A stretch of DNA of 64,000 nucleotides from Pseudomonas sp. MN1F (lineage in GTDB: Bacteria; Pseudomonadota; Gammaproteobacteria; Pseudomonadales; Pseudomonadaceae), in the NCBI RefSeq assembly GCF_009391885.1, contig NZ_VZII01000010.1, positions 1-64,000 of the forward strand, given 5' to 3'. Shown here piece after piece: positions 42,234-52,212 of the stretch (positions are counted from its first letter, which is position 1; the number at the start of each line of letters is the position of its first letter). Both the position numbers and the translations under genes were made by a program. The notes beneath the pieces are model-generated. The model did not search any database. It was not told where the DNA came from and saw only the letters and a list, made by a program, of their open reading frames with translations.

Positions 42234-42660
42234 GCCCCGCCTGCAGGCCGGGGCCTGGCTCGTGCTCGCCCTCATCCTAGGCGGATGCACGACTGACAAA
42301 GACGAGCTGCTCCCCCACGGGGAAGCCAACATGATGGACGTGTGGCAACACGGTACGTCTGGCGGGAGCTCTGGCAGTTCCAACAGCAGAATGTTGCTGG
42401 ATGCGCGCCAAGAGCTGCGCCGACCGCTCGATGAGGCTCAGGTGGCTCGCCAACAAGCAAGTGCTCACGCCTTCAACCGCACGCCCCAGAACGAAATTTA
42501 CAGCCAGTTCAAACGCCTGCCGAACCCTGATCTGGTGATGTACGTATTCCCACACCTGGCTGGTACGGATCCAGTCCCAGTCCCGGGGTACACCACGGTG
42601 TTCCCGATGTATCAACGCGTGCAGTACGCCATGCCAGGCGAGCGGACGGAGGAGTACTGA
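42211..42660 (+). CDS. ICE T4SS lipoprotein TIGR03751 (TraV/VirB7-like)
   Basis: A 149-residue lipoprotein with lipobox LILGGC at about residue 26. The family C-terminus PNPDLVMYVFPHLAG...VPGYTTVFPMYQRVQYA is clear. Overlaps the TraB-like gene by 23 bases and touches traC. Outer-membrane core component by analogy. Confidence 0.87.
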   Translation: MYPQTWTKPRLQAGAWLVLALILGGCTTDKDELLPHGEANMMDVWQHGTSGGSSGSSNSRMLLDARQELRRPLDEAQVARQQASAHAFNRTPQNEIYSQFKRLPNPDLVMYVFPHLAGTDPVPVPGYTTVFPMYQRVQYAMPGERTEEY

Positions 42661-45653
42661 TGCAGTTCATCAGCAAATTGCTGGGCAAAGGCCCTGCAAC
42701 GCCTATCGAGCCCGTGCTCGGCCAGACGACAACCGATACCGACCTTGTCGACGACTATCCCGCAACAGTCAGTACTGTCCTCAGCGAAGAAGACCGCCAG
42801 GCTGCGAATGACCGGTACATAGCTCGCCTGGAGTCCATGGGCATCCCTACACCCATCGAGTGGCAAAACCCTAAACGTCGGCCGGCGACAAAAGCTGACG
42901 TGGCGAGGATGTACGAGGTCAACCCGTCGTTCGTGGACATGCTGCCATGGGCAGAATACCTGCCCGAGGAAGAAGCCATGCTCCTCGAGGATGGCATTTC
43001 CAGGGCGGCGTTTTTCGAGTTGATCCCGATCGGGACCGAGGGACGCTCCGACGACTGGCTTCAACAAGCTCGCGATGCGTTGCAAGGTGTCCTGCAGGAC
43101 AGTTTCGACGAGCTCGAGAGCTCTCACTGGGTAGTGCAGCTTTATGCCCAGGACGAAACGGACTGGACCGACTACCTGCAAAAACTCCAGGCCTACGTCC
43201 AGCCCCGGGCTGAGAACACGGATTTCACCAAGCTCTACCTCGCGCTGTTCCGCCACCACCTCGAGTCCATCTCCAAGCCAGGTGGATTGTTCGTCGACAC
43301 GGCAGTCAGCAACCTCCCGTGGCGTGGTCAGACACGGAAAGTCCGCCTGGTGGTGTATCGCCGAGTAAAAAAACAGGACGTCGTGGTGCGCGGCCAGGAG
43401 CCTGCCGCCTACCTCAAAGCGATCTGCGACCGTCTTAAAGGATCCCTGGCCAACGCCGGCGTGACAACCAAACGCATGGATGGCCATGCGATCAAGCGTT
43501 GGCTCGTAGGCTGGTTCAATCCACACCCAGATCACCTGGGGTCGACTGAGCGCGATATCCGACGTTTCTACGAAGAGGTATGCCAGCCAGCCCGCGAGTT
43601 GCAAGAGGGTGAGCTGCCGGTGGCGAGCGGCACCGACTTCTCGGAGAACTTGTTCTACAGAGAACCGCGCTCGGATATCGACAGCGGTCTCTGGTCGTTC
43701 GACGGCATGCCGCACCGGGTTGTGATGCTGGATCGCCTGAAAAATGCCCCCCTCACTGGGCATCTGACCGGTGAGACCAAGCAGGCCGACTCATTGAACT
43801 CGCTGTTCGACCGGCTGCCGGAGGATACCGTGTTGTGCATCACCATGGTGCCGACCCCGCAGGATCTGCTGGAAGGGCATCTCGAACAGCTATCCAGGAA
43901 GGCTATCGGGGATACCCAGGCGTCCAGTCACACCCGGGATGACGTTGAAACGGCGCGGTCCCTTCTCGGACGAAAGCACAAGCTCTACCGGGGAAGTGTC
44001 GCGTTCTTCCTCCGTGGTCAGAATAAAGCCGTGCTCGAGGAGCGCACGACTAGCTTGTGCAACGTGCTCCTCGGCGCCGGCATGCAACCAGTCCAGTCAC
44101 AGGACGAGGTAGCTCCTCTAAACAGCTACCTGCGCTGGTTGCCATGCAACTTCGACCCGAATGAAAACCGCGCCTTGGATTGGTACACCCAGCTTATGTT
44201 CACCCAGCACATCGCCAATCTGGCTCCAGTCTGGGGGCGCTCCACTGGCACAGGTAACCCGGGCTTCACCCTATCCAATCGAGGGGGGGCAGCGCTGACC
44301 TTCGATCCGCTGAACAAGCTCGACCGACAAATGAACGCGCACTTGTTCTTGTTCGGCCCCACCGGCGCGGGTAAATCTGCCACAGCCAACTACCTGATCA
44401 TGCAGGCCATTGCGCTCTACCGCCCTCGACTCTTCATCATCGAGGCCGGCAACAGCTTCGGCCTGCTGGGCGATTTCGCCAAGCGGCTTGGCCTGACCGT
44501 CAACCGGGTACGGCTCGCTCCGGGTAGCGGCGTGAGCCTCGCCCCGTTCGTCGACGCCGTGCAGCTTGTAAAAAACAAGGACCAGGTCAAGGTCTTGGAT
44601 GCCTCGGACGTGGATGCATCGGACCAGCACCTGACCGACGCACTGGCGGGGATGGAGGACGAGCAGAGGGACATCCTGGGCGAGCTGGAGATCACAGCCC
44701 GCCTGATGATCACTGGCGGCGAGTCGAAGGAAGATGCGCGACTCACTCGGGCCGACCGCAGTGCCATCCGGCAGTGCATCATCAACGCCGCCGAGCTGTG
44801 CGTAAGTAAAAACCGTCCGGTGTTGACTGAAGACATCAGCGCAGCGCTGCAGGCGATGGCCAGCGACGACAAGCTCCCTGAAAGCCGGCGCAACCGGTTC
44901 ATGGAGATGGCCGAGGCCATGGGGATGTTCACCATGGGCACCGAGGCTGAAATGTTCAACCGTCCTGGTACCGCCTGGCCGGAAGCTGACATCACAATCG
45001 TCGACTTGGCCACCTACGCTCGTGAGGGCTATCAAGCCCAGATGGCCATCGCCTACATCTCCCTGCTGAACACCATCAACAACATCGCAGAGCGGGACCA
45101 GTTCAAAGGCCGACCACTCATTGCCTTCACCGACGAAGGCCACATCCCATTGAAGGTGCCACTGCTCTCCCCGTATTCGGTGAAGATCACCAAGATGTGG
45201 CGAAAACTAGGCGCCTGGTACTGGATGGCAACCCAGAACGTCGACGACATCCCTCCAGAAGCATCCGCCCTGCTGAACATGATCGAGTGGTGGATCTGCT
45301 TGAACATGCCGCCTGACGAGGTGGAGAAAATCGCGCGTTTTCGTGAGCTCACGCCGGCGCAGAAGACGATGATGCTCTCGGCACGGAAGGAAAACGGCAA
45401 GTTCACCGAGGGCATCGTCTTGGCCAAGCGGATCGAGATGCTGTTCCGTGTGGTACCACCCAGTCTGTGCCTTGCTCTGGCCATGACCGAGCCAGAAGAA
45501 AAACGGCAGCGTTACGAAACCATGCAGGCGCTCGGCTGCGATGAGCTACACGCAGCACTGCAGGTGGCCGCGGACCTGGACCGCAAACGCGGTATCACTC
45601 CCTATCCCATCACCTTACCCGAATCAAAGAAGGCCGTGGAGCGCGTGGCATGA
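42660..45653 (+). CDS. TraC/VirB4-type conjugative ATPase (TIGR03744)
   Basis: The energy source of the type IV channel. A 997-residue protein with N-terminal VirB4 domain, Walker A (FGPTGAGKSATANYL) at about residue 565, Walker B (RPLIAFTDEGH) and the downstream W-Y-M-A-T-Q-N motif. Length and motifs fit the PFL_4706 family. Its start shares the last base of the preceding stop region, indicating coupling. Confidence 0.93.
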   Translation: MQFISKLLGKGPATPIEPVLGQTTTDTDLVDDYPATVSTVLSEEDRQAANDRYIARLESMGIPTPIEWQNPKRRPATKADVARMYEVNPSFVDMLPWAEYLPEEEAMLLEDGISRAAFFELIPIGTEGRSDDWLQQARDALQGVLQDSFDELESSHWVVQLYAQDETDWTDYLQKLQAYVQPRAENTDFTKLYLALFRHHLESISKPGGLFVDTAVSNLPWRGQTRKVRLVVYRRVKKQDVVVRGQEPAAYLKAICDRLKGSLANAGVTTKRMDGHAIKRWLVGWFNPHPDHLGSTERDIRRFYEEVCQPARELQEGELPVASGTDFSENLFYREPRSDIDSGLWSFDGMPHRVVMLDRLKNAPLTGHLTGETKQADSLNSLFDRLPEDTVLCITMVPTPQDLLEGHLEQLSRKAIGDTQASSHTRDDVETARSLLGRKHKLYRGSVAFFLRGQNKAVLEERTTSLCNVLLGAGMQPVQSQDEVAPLNSYLRWLPCNFDPNENRALDWYTQLMFTQHIANLAPVWGRSTGTGNPGFTLSNRGGAALTFDPLNKLDRQMNAHLFLFGPTGAGKSATANYLIMQAIALYRPRLFIIEAGNSFGLLGDFAKRLGLTVNRVRLAPGSGVSLAPFVDAVQLVKNKDQVKVLDASDVDASDQHLTDALAGMEDEQRDILGELEITARLMITGGESKEDARLTRADRSAIRQCIINAAELCVSKNRPVLTEDISAALQAMASDDKLPESRRNRFMEMAEAMGMFTMGTEAEMFNRPGTAWPEADITIVDLATYAREGYQAQMAIAYISLLNTINNIAERDQFKGRPLIAFTDEGHIPLKVPLLSPYSVKITKMWRKLGAWYWMATQNVDDIPPEASALLNMIEWWICLNMPPDEVEKIARFRELTPAQKTMMLSARKENGKFTEGIVLAKRIEMLFRVVPPSLCLALAMTEPEEKRQRYETMQALGCDELHAALQVAADLDRKRGITPYPITLPESKKAVERVA

Positions 45654-45955
45654 GAGTCATGAATACCCTGACCCAGAACATCATTGATAGCCTGACCCAG
45701 CTGCTCAAAGAGCCCGGGCACGACACACTCCAGTCATTGTCAGTTTGCGCACCAGTGCTCATTGACGAGCTGCAACAGATCAAAAATAACGCCCTCGATC
45801 GTCGCGACATCATTCCGCTGGTTCAGTCCGTGTTGGATGAGTGGCTGAAGCAGCATCCTCAGCCTGAGGGAGCCATTCACGATCTACAGGCCGCCCTGCA
45901 GAAGCTCGGCCAACCTGAAGTCCCCCCTCATGCTCGGGGGGATGAGCATGCGTAA
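45650..45955 (+). CDS. small protein downstream of traC
   Basis: A 101-residue hydrophilic helical protein (LTQLLKEPGHDTLQSLSVCAPVLIDELQQIKNN). Unknown function; it occupies the slot between TraC and the Dsb-like gene. It overlaps traC by 4 bases and the next gene by 8. Confidence 0.65.
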   Translation: MRVMNTLTQNIIDSLTQLLKEPGHDTLQSLSVCAPVLIDELQQIKNNALDRRDIIPLVQSVLDEWLKQHPQPEGAIHDLQAALQKLGQPEVPPHARGDEHA

Positions 45956-46592
45956 GAACAGGCTCAAACTCATCGTGGTCGGCATCATCGCGATCACTGG
46001 CCTCGGCGCTGGCTGGCTGCTGGCAATGAACAACAGCGCACGCCCCGCCGATGAGACCTGGTATTTCGGTCCGTCCAGTGCCCGCTGGGTGATCACGGAG
46101 TACGCCGATCTGGAATGCCCATACTGCAGGGCATACACGCCACAACTGAAGCGATGGGTGAGCGAGCAAGAGAACGTGAAGCTCGCTTGGCATCACTTCC
46201 CTCTCGATAGTCATGGCCCTGCAGCAGTATCAGAGGCAAGGCTCGTTCAATGCGCGGGTTCATTGGGCGGGGCTTCGGCGTTCTGGGAAGCGATCGACCA
46301 GGTCCTGCTGCGCACACGTGGCAATGGCCAGGGGCTCGCTGATGAGTTGGAGGTACCTGGCATCTCTGCAGAAGGTCTTTCCACTTGCGCGAGGACAAGA
46401 CTGGATATCCGAGCAGCCGTTGAACAGCAATTGGCTGTGGCCAAGGGCAGGGGCATTGCCGCTACCCCTACGGTCGAGGTCACCGACAGTTTGACGGGGC
46501 ACAGCATGCGCCTGGAGGGTCCCGTGGATAGCACCACACTGCTGTCGGTCATTGATGACCTCGCAGCCCAGGCCACTGCGAGCAAGGAGTAG
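45948..46592 (+). CDS. DsbA/DsbC-like periplasmic thiol-disulfide oxidoreductase
   Basis: A thioredoxin-fold protein with N-terminal membrane anchor (LIVVGIIAITGLGAGWLLA), active site CPYC in YADLECPYCRAYTP, and the cis-Pro region GIAATPTVEV. It probably isomerises or oxidises disulfides in Cys-rich pilus and channel subunits. ATG 45948, six bases after a G-run, is the likely start; 45930 and 45942 are alternatives. Confidence 0.85.
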   Translation: MRKNRLKLIVVGIIAITGLGAGWLLAMNNSARPADETWYFGPSSARWVITEYADLECPYCRAYTPQLKRWVSEQENVKLAWHHFPLDSHGPAAVSEARLVQCAGSLGGASAFWEAIDQVLLRTRGNGQGLADELEVPGISAEGLSTCARTRLDIRAAVEQQLAVAKGRGIAATPTVEVTDSLTGHSMRLEGPVDSTTLLSVIDDLAAQATASKE

Positions 46593-46600
46593 CCAGGGTA

Positions 46601-46930
46601 ATGATCAAGCTCACGGTCTCCCGCATCGACAACAATGACGAAGAAAGCAATCTACCAAGTAGGTTCTTCCCAAGCGCAGGCTCTGGCCATGGATGGTTTC
46701 AGCTTGAGTCGACCGGGGAAGAATTCCCCTCACACGATGAGCTGAGCTGGGCTCTCCAGGAGTGGAACGACGACTGCGTGCTCATGGACTATGACGCGAC
46801 CATAGGCAAAGGTCGGTTCGTAATAGTCGACTGGTATGCGCCAGCGCCCGGGACCGTGATCGAGCTGCAGCTGCAGCTCGATATGAATCTGGAAGAACTT
46901 GATCCTGGTGACGAGGAATGGCTCGACTAG
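46601..46930 (+). CDS. small acidic protein inside the tra cluster
   Basis: A 109-residue cytosolic protein, markedly acidic (NNDEESNLP, DELSWALQEWNDDCVLMDYD, EELDPGDEEWLD). No family recognised. It is not one of the usual core genes at this place as far as I know, so it may be cargo or an anti-defence DNA mimic; that idea rests on charge alone. Confidence 0.55.
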   Translation: MIKLTVSRIDNNDEESNLPSRFFPSAGSGHGWFQLESTGEEFPSHDELSWALQEWNDDCVLMDYDATIGKGRFVIVDWYAPAPGTVIELQLQLDMNLEELDPGDEEWLD

Positions 46931-47091
46931 TTCCCATTTCTATAGCGACCTGAAATCCGAGAGGAAACGCTTCGCTTACGCCCGTGGGGCGATTCACCAA
47001 GAAATCCAAGTACCGTCAAATATCTATTTCCTACTGCGCCTGGCGGGCCGATCCGTTTTCCTGTACCCGTCCCCACTTCAGGTGCAGCCTC

Positions 47092-47511
47092 ATGTTCAAT
47101 TTCCCCCCGCCTTCATCGCGAGTGATCCCGTTGTTCGTCGCCGCGCTGGCCACCGGTACCGCGCATGCCGAGACCTGGGCCTTCACAGACGCGGCGCACC
47201 CACTCACCTCGGTACCGGCAGATGTGCGTGTCATCAAGCTCGATGATCAACAGCGCATCGAGGAGCAGTTGTCCAGGAAGTTACCACCCAACCCGCACCA
47301 AGCCGCGCTCGCCGCTAGGCAGCTAATGGGCACGCCGGCCGGAGCTGCCCTGATGCAACAGCTGGCAGCCGCTCAGCAGGGCAATGCCGATGCCTGGAGT
47401 GTCGGGGTGTCGAAGGTGCCGGCAGTCGTTGTCGATCGCAGGTTTGTGGTCTATGGCCAACCCGACGTGGCTGCTGCCATTCAGGCAATCAACCAGGCAA
47501 GGGGGCGATGA
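47092..47511 (+). CDS. ICE T4SS protein TIGR03757 (PFL_4709), TrbC-like
   Basis: A 139-residue secreted protein with signal peptide ending GTAHAE. It has a thioredoxin-like TrbC pattern without catalytic Cys (WSVGVSKVPAVVVDRRFVVYGQPDVAAAI). ATG 47092 with AGGTG upstream is chosen within a longer frame. Overlaps the next gene by 4 bases. Confidence 0.85.
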   Translation: MFNFPPPSSRVIPLFVAALATGTAHAETWAFTDAAHPLTSVPADVRVIKLDDQQRIEEQLSRKLPPNPHQAALAARQLMGTPAGAALMQQLAAAQQGNADAWSVGVSKVPAVVVDRRFVVYGQPDVAAAIQAINQARGR

Positions 47512-48446
47512 TGAGACGAATCTCGCGACTCACCCTGACCGGTCTTCTTACAGCATCACTCCCGTTCTCAGCATCAGCGGCCATCAGTTCGGCGGCGATT
47601 ATCGCCTCCACCAGTTCGCCTACCTGCCTAGAGTACAAAGTGGTCGGCATCTGCTACTGGCTGCTCTGCACCCCTGTTGGCTGCACGGTCAAAACCTCCA
47701 CCAAGGTCCGGCATTACATCCCGGACGCGGTGGTATCTGCCTACGCCAATACCGGGGAAAACCCTTGGACAGAGGTGAGCCCCATGGGGGCGCCGAATGC
47801 GGCAGCGCAAGCCGGTAATGATGGAACAACCAACCACAACGCCGAGAACAACATCGCCAAGTTCAAGGAAGCAGACGTTATTGGTCATCCTGGAGCTGCG
47901 GTGTTCAGCCGGTTCGCCAGTTCTTTTGGTTATTCCTGCCACGGCGCGACCACGCCTTACGTTCCATACATGCTCAGCACGCTGGACACCCTTGCATGGC
48001 GGTACGGAGTACCCGAGTCCGTTTACCCAGAGGCCCTGATTCCGGGCATGCGTGAAGTCGGCGGCCTTCTATCGGCAGACATGTGGGGACGCGTTTACCC
48101 ACGCAGCGGCTTCATCCACCAGGTCGACGATTTTAAGGCCGGTGCTGTCATCGCCCAGCGCGCCGGCGACGTCACCACCCGTGTCGGTCAACCCCACGTG
48201 TACCTGCCAATGCGCGGTCTTGCAGAACCAGGCTACTGGCCTGCCGGTGAGCTGAAAGAAGGCGATGCCAGCACAGGAAAATGGCAGCAACTCACGCCAA
48301 CCATGAGCCCCACCTGCGCCGTATTCCCCTCTCCCGCCCCTAATGCCGACGCTGTCGACGAAGCCTATGCGTGGGCCCTGTGGCGGCCCTACTCATGCTG
48401 CCAGCGTAAGGGCCAAACCTTCCTGGGAAGCACTGACTTCCAATGA
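47508..48446 (+). CDS. ICE T4SS protein TIGR03756 (PFL_4710), TraU-like
   Basis: A 312-residue secreted protein with the TraU signature: Cys-rich N-terminus (CLEYKVVGICYWLLCTPVGC) and the C-terminal WRPYSCCQRKGQTFLG. TraU-class proteins act in mating-pair stabilisation and DNA transfer. Its many Cys explain the Dsb-like gene nearby. Confidence 0.88.
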   Translation: MMRRISRLTLTGLLTASLPFSASAAISSAAIIASTSSPTCLEYKVVGICYWLLCTPVGCTVKTSTKVRHYIPDAVVSAYANTGENPWTEVSPMGAPNAAAQAGNDGTTNHNAENNIAKFKEADVIGHPGAAVFSRFASSFGYSCHGATTPYVPYMLSTLDTLAWRYGVPESVYPEALIPGMREVGGLLSADMWGRVYPRSGFIHQVDDFKAGAVIAQRAGDVTTRVGQPHVYLPMRGLAEPGYWPAGELKEGDASTGKWQQLTPTMSPTCAVFPSPAPNADAVDEAYAWALWRPYSCCQRKGQTFLGSTDFQ

Positions 48447-48465
48447 GACATGAATGGAGAGTTCA

Positions 48466-49827
48466 ATGAATAAATTAACCATCGCGATCATTCTCGCAGC
48501 TGGCATGACCAGCACCTGGTGCATGGCCGAGGCCGCCGACCCGATCAAGGTCGAATCCCAGGGCAGCGTGATCGGAGACGACGTGCTCTACAGCATCGGT
48601 GGTGGCAGTGCTGTCCAGATGGGCAGCGCTGGCCAGATGGAGAGCATCACCGTCGGTGCCGGCTGGCAGAATAACCTGGTCTGCGGAAACATGGACCTCA
48701 GCAACACGCTGCAGAACCAGCTGAACGGCGCAACGCAGGGTTTCCAACAGATCATGGGCAGCGTCATCCAGAGCGCGACCGGCGCAGTCACGTCACTGCC
48801 GGCGATGATCCTGCAGCGGGCCAATCCCGCCCTCTATAACCTGCTGACGAACGGAATCCTACAGGCGCGCCTTGACTACGACCGATCGAAGGGAACCTGC
48901 AGGGCGATGGCCGAACGAATGGCCGACATCGCGGGTGGCCAGATGGGGTGGGGCAAGGTTGCAGAGGGGCAGAAGATGGGGCAAGCCCTGGCATCCAGCA
49001 ACGACGCCGTAGCAGTGGTCGACAAAGTCGAGCAAGCACCAGGATCGAATGGCGTGACCTGGGTCGGCGGTAAACAGGCCGGTGGCAATGGGCAGCAGCC
49101 CATCAAAGTGGTTGGGGACGTTGCCAAAGCAGGCTACAACCTCCTCAACAACCGCGCAGCTCAGGACACCTCGAGCATCCCGCAGTCCAGCTGCTCCAAT
49201 GGATTGGTATGCGGCAGTTGGGAGTCTCCGGCCGAAGCCGCCCAGTTCGCAAACCGGGTCCTGGGTGAACAGCAGCTGCAGACCTGTGAAGGATGCACGA
49301 CCACCTCGACTCCGGGTGTGGGCTTGACCCCGCTGATCCAGGAAACATACGACAAGAAGCTCGCGGCCCTGCAGGAGCTCTTGAAGCCCGGGACACAGAT
49401 CACCTCCGAGAAGCTGCGTGAAGCAAGCAGCGACTCCCTCCCCATTACCCGCGGCGTCGTTACTGCCCTTCGTGACGAGCGAGATCAGGCGGTGTTGGCC
49501 TCCCGCCTGGCATCCGAGGTCGCCTTGGCTGATGTCCTGGAGAAAGGTCTGCTGCTGCAGCGCATGCTGATTACAGGCAGCAAGGAACCCAACGTGAATG
49601 CGAACAAGCTCGCCGTTGAGGCCACACTCGGCCAGGTCGACACGCTTCAGCAACTCATCACCAACCTCAAGACCGAGCTCGACATGCGGCAGCAGCTCGC
49701 CAACAACTCTCCGATGAAGATCATCGAGCGCAGCAAGTCGCGCGCCGAAAGTTCCCGCTCGATCTACGAAGCGGCGCCTGAACAGGATCGCCTGCTTCAG
49801 CTGCAGAAGCCTGCCGGCAAGGAGTGA
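48466..49827 (+). CDS. ICE T4SS protein TIGR03755 (PFL_4711), TraH-like
   Basis: A 453-residue secreted protein. The signal peptide ends MAEAAD and the family motifs YSIGGGSAVQMGSAGQMESI and CRAMAERMADIAGGQMGWG follow. TraH-like proteins belong to the mating-pair stabilisation group with TraU and TraG. GGAG at 48456 supports ATG 48466 over 48454. Confidence 0.87.
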   Translation: MNKLTIAIILAAGMTSTWCMAEAADPIKVESQGSVIGDDVLYSIGGGSAVQMGSAGQMESITVGAGWQNNLVCGNMDLSNTLQNQLNGATQGFQQIMGSVIQSATGAVTSLPAMILQRANPALYNLLTNGILQARLDYDRSKGTCRAMAERMADIAGGQMGWGKVAEGQKMGQALASSNDAVAVVDKVEQAPGSNGVTWVGGKQAGGNGQQPIKVVGDVAKAGYNLLNNRAAQDTSSIPQSSCSNGLVCGSWESPAEAAQFANRVLGEQQLQTCEGCTTTSTPGVGLTPLIQETYDKKLAALQELLKPGTQITSEKLREASSDSLPITRGVVTALRDERDQAVLASRLASEVALADVLEKGLLLQRMLITGSKEPNVNANKLAVEATLGQVDTLQQLITNLKTELDMRQQLANNSPMKIIERSKSRAESSRSIYEAAPEQDRLLQLQKPAGKE

Positions 49828-49829
49828 CC

Positions 49830-50186
49830 ATGTCGGAAGATGTCGAGAAAAAAGCCCACCCCCTCAAAGTCCTCCTGGGAGGCGTTTTATTCAGCGTGGT
49901 GATGCTGTTGCTGAGCGTGTTGCTCGGCGTCATCGCGGTCAATCATCTGGGCGTGTTCGACACCTGGTTGAAGTGGCGTGAGGGCAATTACCTGCCACTG
50001 TTGCTATGGCGACTCGCCCTCTATGGCAGCATCGTCTTCGCGTGGGTGAAGCTCAAGGCGCGTCTGCCTGGGAGCGACGAAGATCAGTCGTCCAAGGGGG
50101 TTCAGCGGATCGAGTTCCTGGCACTCCTGTTGTTCGTGATCATCGAGATCTCGAAGGCGCCAATCACCTGGTCGGAGGTCCTATGA
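49830..50186 (+). CDS. small inner-membrane ICE protein
   Basis: A 118-residue protein with three predicted membrane helices (VLLGGVLFSVVMLLLSVLLGV, ...LLLWRLALYGSIVFAWV, EFLALLLFVIIEI). Conserved in this slot between the TraH-like and TraG-like genes; function unknown. AAGGAG sets ATG 49830. Overlaps the next gene by 4 bases. Confidence 0.75.
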   Translation: MSEDVEKKAHPLKVLLGGVLFSVVMLLLSVLLGVIAVNHLGVFDTWLKWREGNYLPLLLWRLALYGSIVFAWVKLKARLPGSDEDQSSKGVQRIEFLALLLFVIIEISKAPITWSEVL

Positions 50187-51724
50187 CGCTCTATACGAAC
50201 GACTACCTCGAGTATTACCTCACCCTGGTAGGGTGGATCATCAACAACGGGATCTGGGACATGATTTCGGACACGGGCCTTTTCGCCCTGCCCTTTATCA
50301 TCATCGTGGCCCGTGAGTGGATCAAAGTCCGAGGAGAAGGCGCTGACGAGGGCAACAAGGGGGTGCTGTCCCTGGCTCGCATTGAAACCCAGCTGTACGT
50401 TGGGTATGTGGTTGTTTCACTGTGTGCTGTGCCAGCCATCTCCGTGGGATTTGACACTCTGCAGTTCGACCAGGCGCGAGGGAAGCAGTGCCAGGTACTG
50501 ACGCCGGCGCCCTCGGAGACAGGCTGGAACACCACCTTCAGCTCGTTGGCCGGCAAGAGCGCGAAGGTGCCGGTGTGGTGGGCGCTCGTACACGCGCTGT
50601 CCAAGGGGTTGAATAGCGGCGCTGTTGCAGCAATCCCCTGCGGTACAGATCTCAGGCAAATGCGCATGGAGGTCGACGCGATGAGGATCGGCAATCCTCT
50701 GCTCGCGCAGGAGGTGGCAGACTTCACCCATGATTGCTTCGGCCCTTCCCGCGCGCGCCTGTTCATGCGTCAGCCCGACATTGGGTCGATCGCCAAAGAC
50801 CAGAAGGCCCTGCAGGACCTGAACTGGATCGGGTCCCACTACCTGCTGAACACGGCTGGTTACTACGACACGGATTACTCCAGAACACCCCGTACATCCT
50901 GGCCGTATGACACGAAACGAGATGATGGCATGCCCCAGGTTACCGGTGGTGGTGGGTATCCCACTTGCAAACAGTGGTGGTCTGACGGGAACATCGGGCT
51001 GCGGGACCGACTGAAAGCCCAAGTCGATCCTAGTTTGCTGAACCAGTTCCTCGGGTGGGCAAAGTGGCTGTCCCAGGAGGAAGTCACCGACTCGATGATT
51101 CGCCAGCTCGTGTCGCCTTCTAGCCAGGTCAACGGCGACGTCTACACCGATTATGGTGGACAGATCGATGGAACCGTCTGGAACGGCCTTGCACGTGCAG
51201 GCGGAACATTGGGGGTCGCCGTCGGGTCGCTGGCCTTCTTCCCGGCGATGGACATGGTGCGCCAAGCCTTACCGATGGTAGTGGCCTTCCTCAAGATGGC
51301 CATGGTCATCTGCATTCCACTGGTGCTGATAATCGGTGCGTATCAACTGAAAGTTGCCATGACCATGTCAGTAACAATGTTCGCCTTAATATTTGTAGAT
51401 TTCTGGTTTCAACTGGCAAGATGGGTCGATAGCACTATCATCGACGTTTTGTATGGCTCGGGCTCGCCGCACCTATCCTTTGATCCAGTGATGGGCTTGA
51501 ACACCACGACTCAAGACGCGATTCTGAACTTCGTCATGGGATCGATGTTTATCATTCTCCCAACCTTTTGGGTTCTAGCTCTTGGCTGGGCAGGAGTCCA
51601 AACTGGGACAATTCTTAGCGGACTGTCAGAAGGAACCGGAGCAGTGCAAAGGGCAGGTCAAAAAGCAGGAAATCTAGTTGAGGGCGGAGTAAAGTCAGTT
51701 GCTGGAGGAGCGTCAAAGAGCTGA
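50183..51724 (+). CDS. TraG-N domain mating-pair stabilisation protein
   Basis: A 513-residue inner-membrane protein with the TraG N-terminal pattern DYLEYYLTLVGWIINNGIWDMISDTGLFALPFI. It has further C-terminal membrane helices (MVVAFLKMAMVICIPLVLIIGAY, ...FIILPTFWVLALGWAGV). The long C-terminal entry-exclusion region of F TraG is absent, as in other ICEs of this type. The last ~150 codons are more AT-rich than the start. Last gene of the transfer cluster. Confidence 0.87.
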   Translation: MTLYTNDYLEYYLTLVGWIINNGIWDMISDTGLFALPFIIIVAREWIKVRGEGADEGNKGVLSLARIETQLYVGYVVVSLCAVPAISVGFDTLQFDQARGKQCQVLTPAPSETGWNTTFSSLAGKSAKVPVWWALVHALSKGLNSGAVAAIPCGTDLRQMRMEVDAMRIGNPLLAQEVADFTHDCFGPSRARLFMRQPDIGSIAKDQKALQDLNWIGSHYLLNTAGYYDTDYSRTPRTSWPYDTKRDDGMPQVTGGGGYPTCKQWWSDGNIGLRDRLKAQVDPSLLNQFLGWAKWLSQEEVTDSMIRQLVSPSSQVNGDVYTDYGGQIDGTVWNGLARAGGTLGVAVGSLAFFPAMDMVRQALPMVVAFLKMAMVICIPLVLIIGAYQLKVAMTMSVTMFALIFVDFWFQLARWVDSTIIDVLYGSGSPHLSFDPVMGLNTTTQDAILNFVMGSMFIILPTFWVLALGWAGVQTGTILSGLSEGTGAVQRAGQKAGNLVEGGVKSVAGGASKS

Positions 51725-51772
51725 GCGCATCATGGTGATACTGGCTTAATACATCAAGTACTGAGCCAGTAT

Positions 51773-52099
51773 CTATTTAACTGACCTACCATAAGAATCA
51801 ACCGGTCTTTCAAAAACATCCCGACCGTATGGTGCCTCTTCATCCTCAGAAAACAACTCAACCTTTCCGAGGTCAACTTTGGAAAGTGCGTACAGGCCAA
51901 GAGTCAGAGAAAAGACTGTCAGTAACACCGACATAAACCAGCTGATCGAGCTGGCTAAAATGAGCGTAATTACCATGGCGAGGACTGCCCGCTTAACCCA
52001 ACGGACTGTCGGATTCAAGTCATGCATGCAGAAGCGCGCCACGCCTCCCAGAGCCCGGCCTAAGCGGAAGGCAATCGTGTGTTTGGCGGTTGCAGTCAT
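51773..52099 (-). CDS. DUF3742 family membrane protein
   Basis: A 108-residue protein with DUF3742 features: basic N-terminus (AFRLGRALGGVARFCMHDLNP), one or two hydrophobic helices (AVLAMVITLILASSISWFMSVLLTVFSL), and a tail rich in acidic residues. Convergent with the TraG-like gene; the usual gene at this position in these ICEs. Function unknown. Confidence 0.8.
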   Translation of the reverse strand: MTATAKHTIAFRLGRALGGVARFCMHDLNPTVRWVKRAVLAMVITLILASSISWFMSVLLTVFSLTLGLYALSKVDLGKVELFSEDEEAPYGRDVFERPVDSYGRSVK

Positions 52100-52212
52100 G
52101 ATCCAATCTCCTAGCCCTGTGAGAGCATCTTGCCATCAGATATACGACAGCTTTGGCATTTTCGCAAGGGGTATGGCATAAAACGCCATCACCACTCATC
52201 AGGTTCACATCC

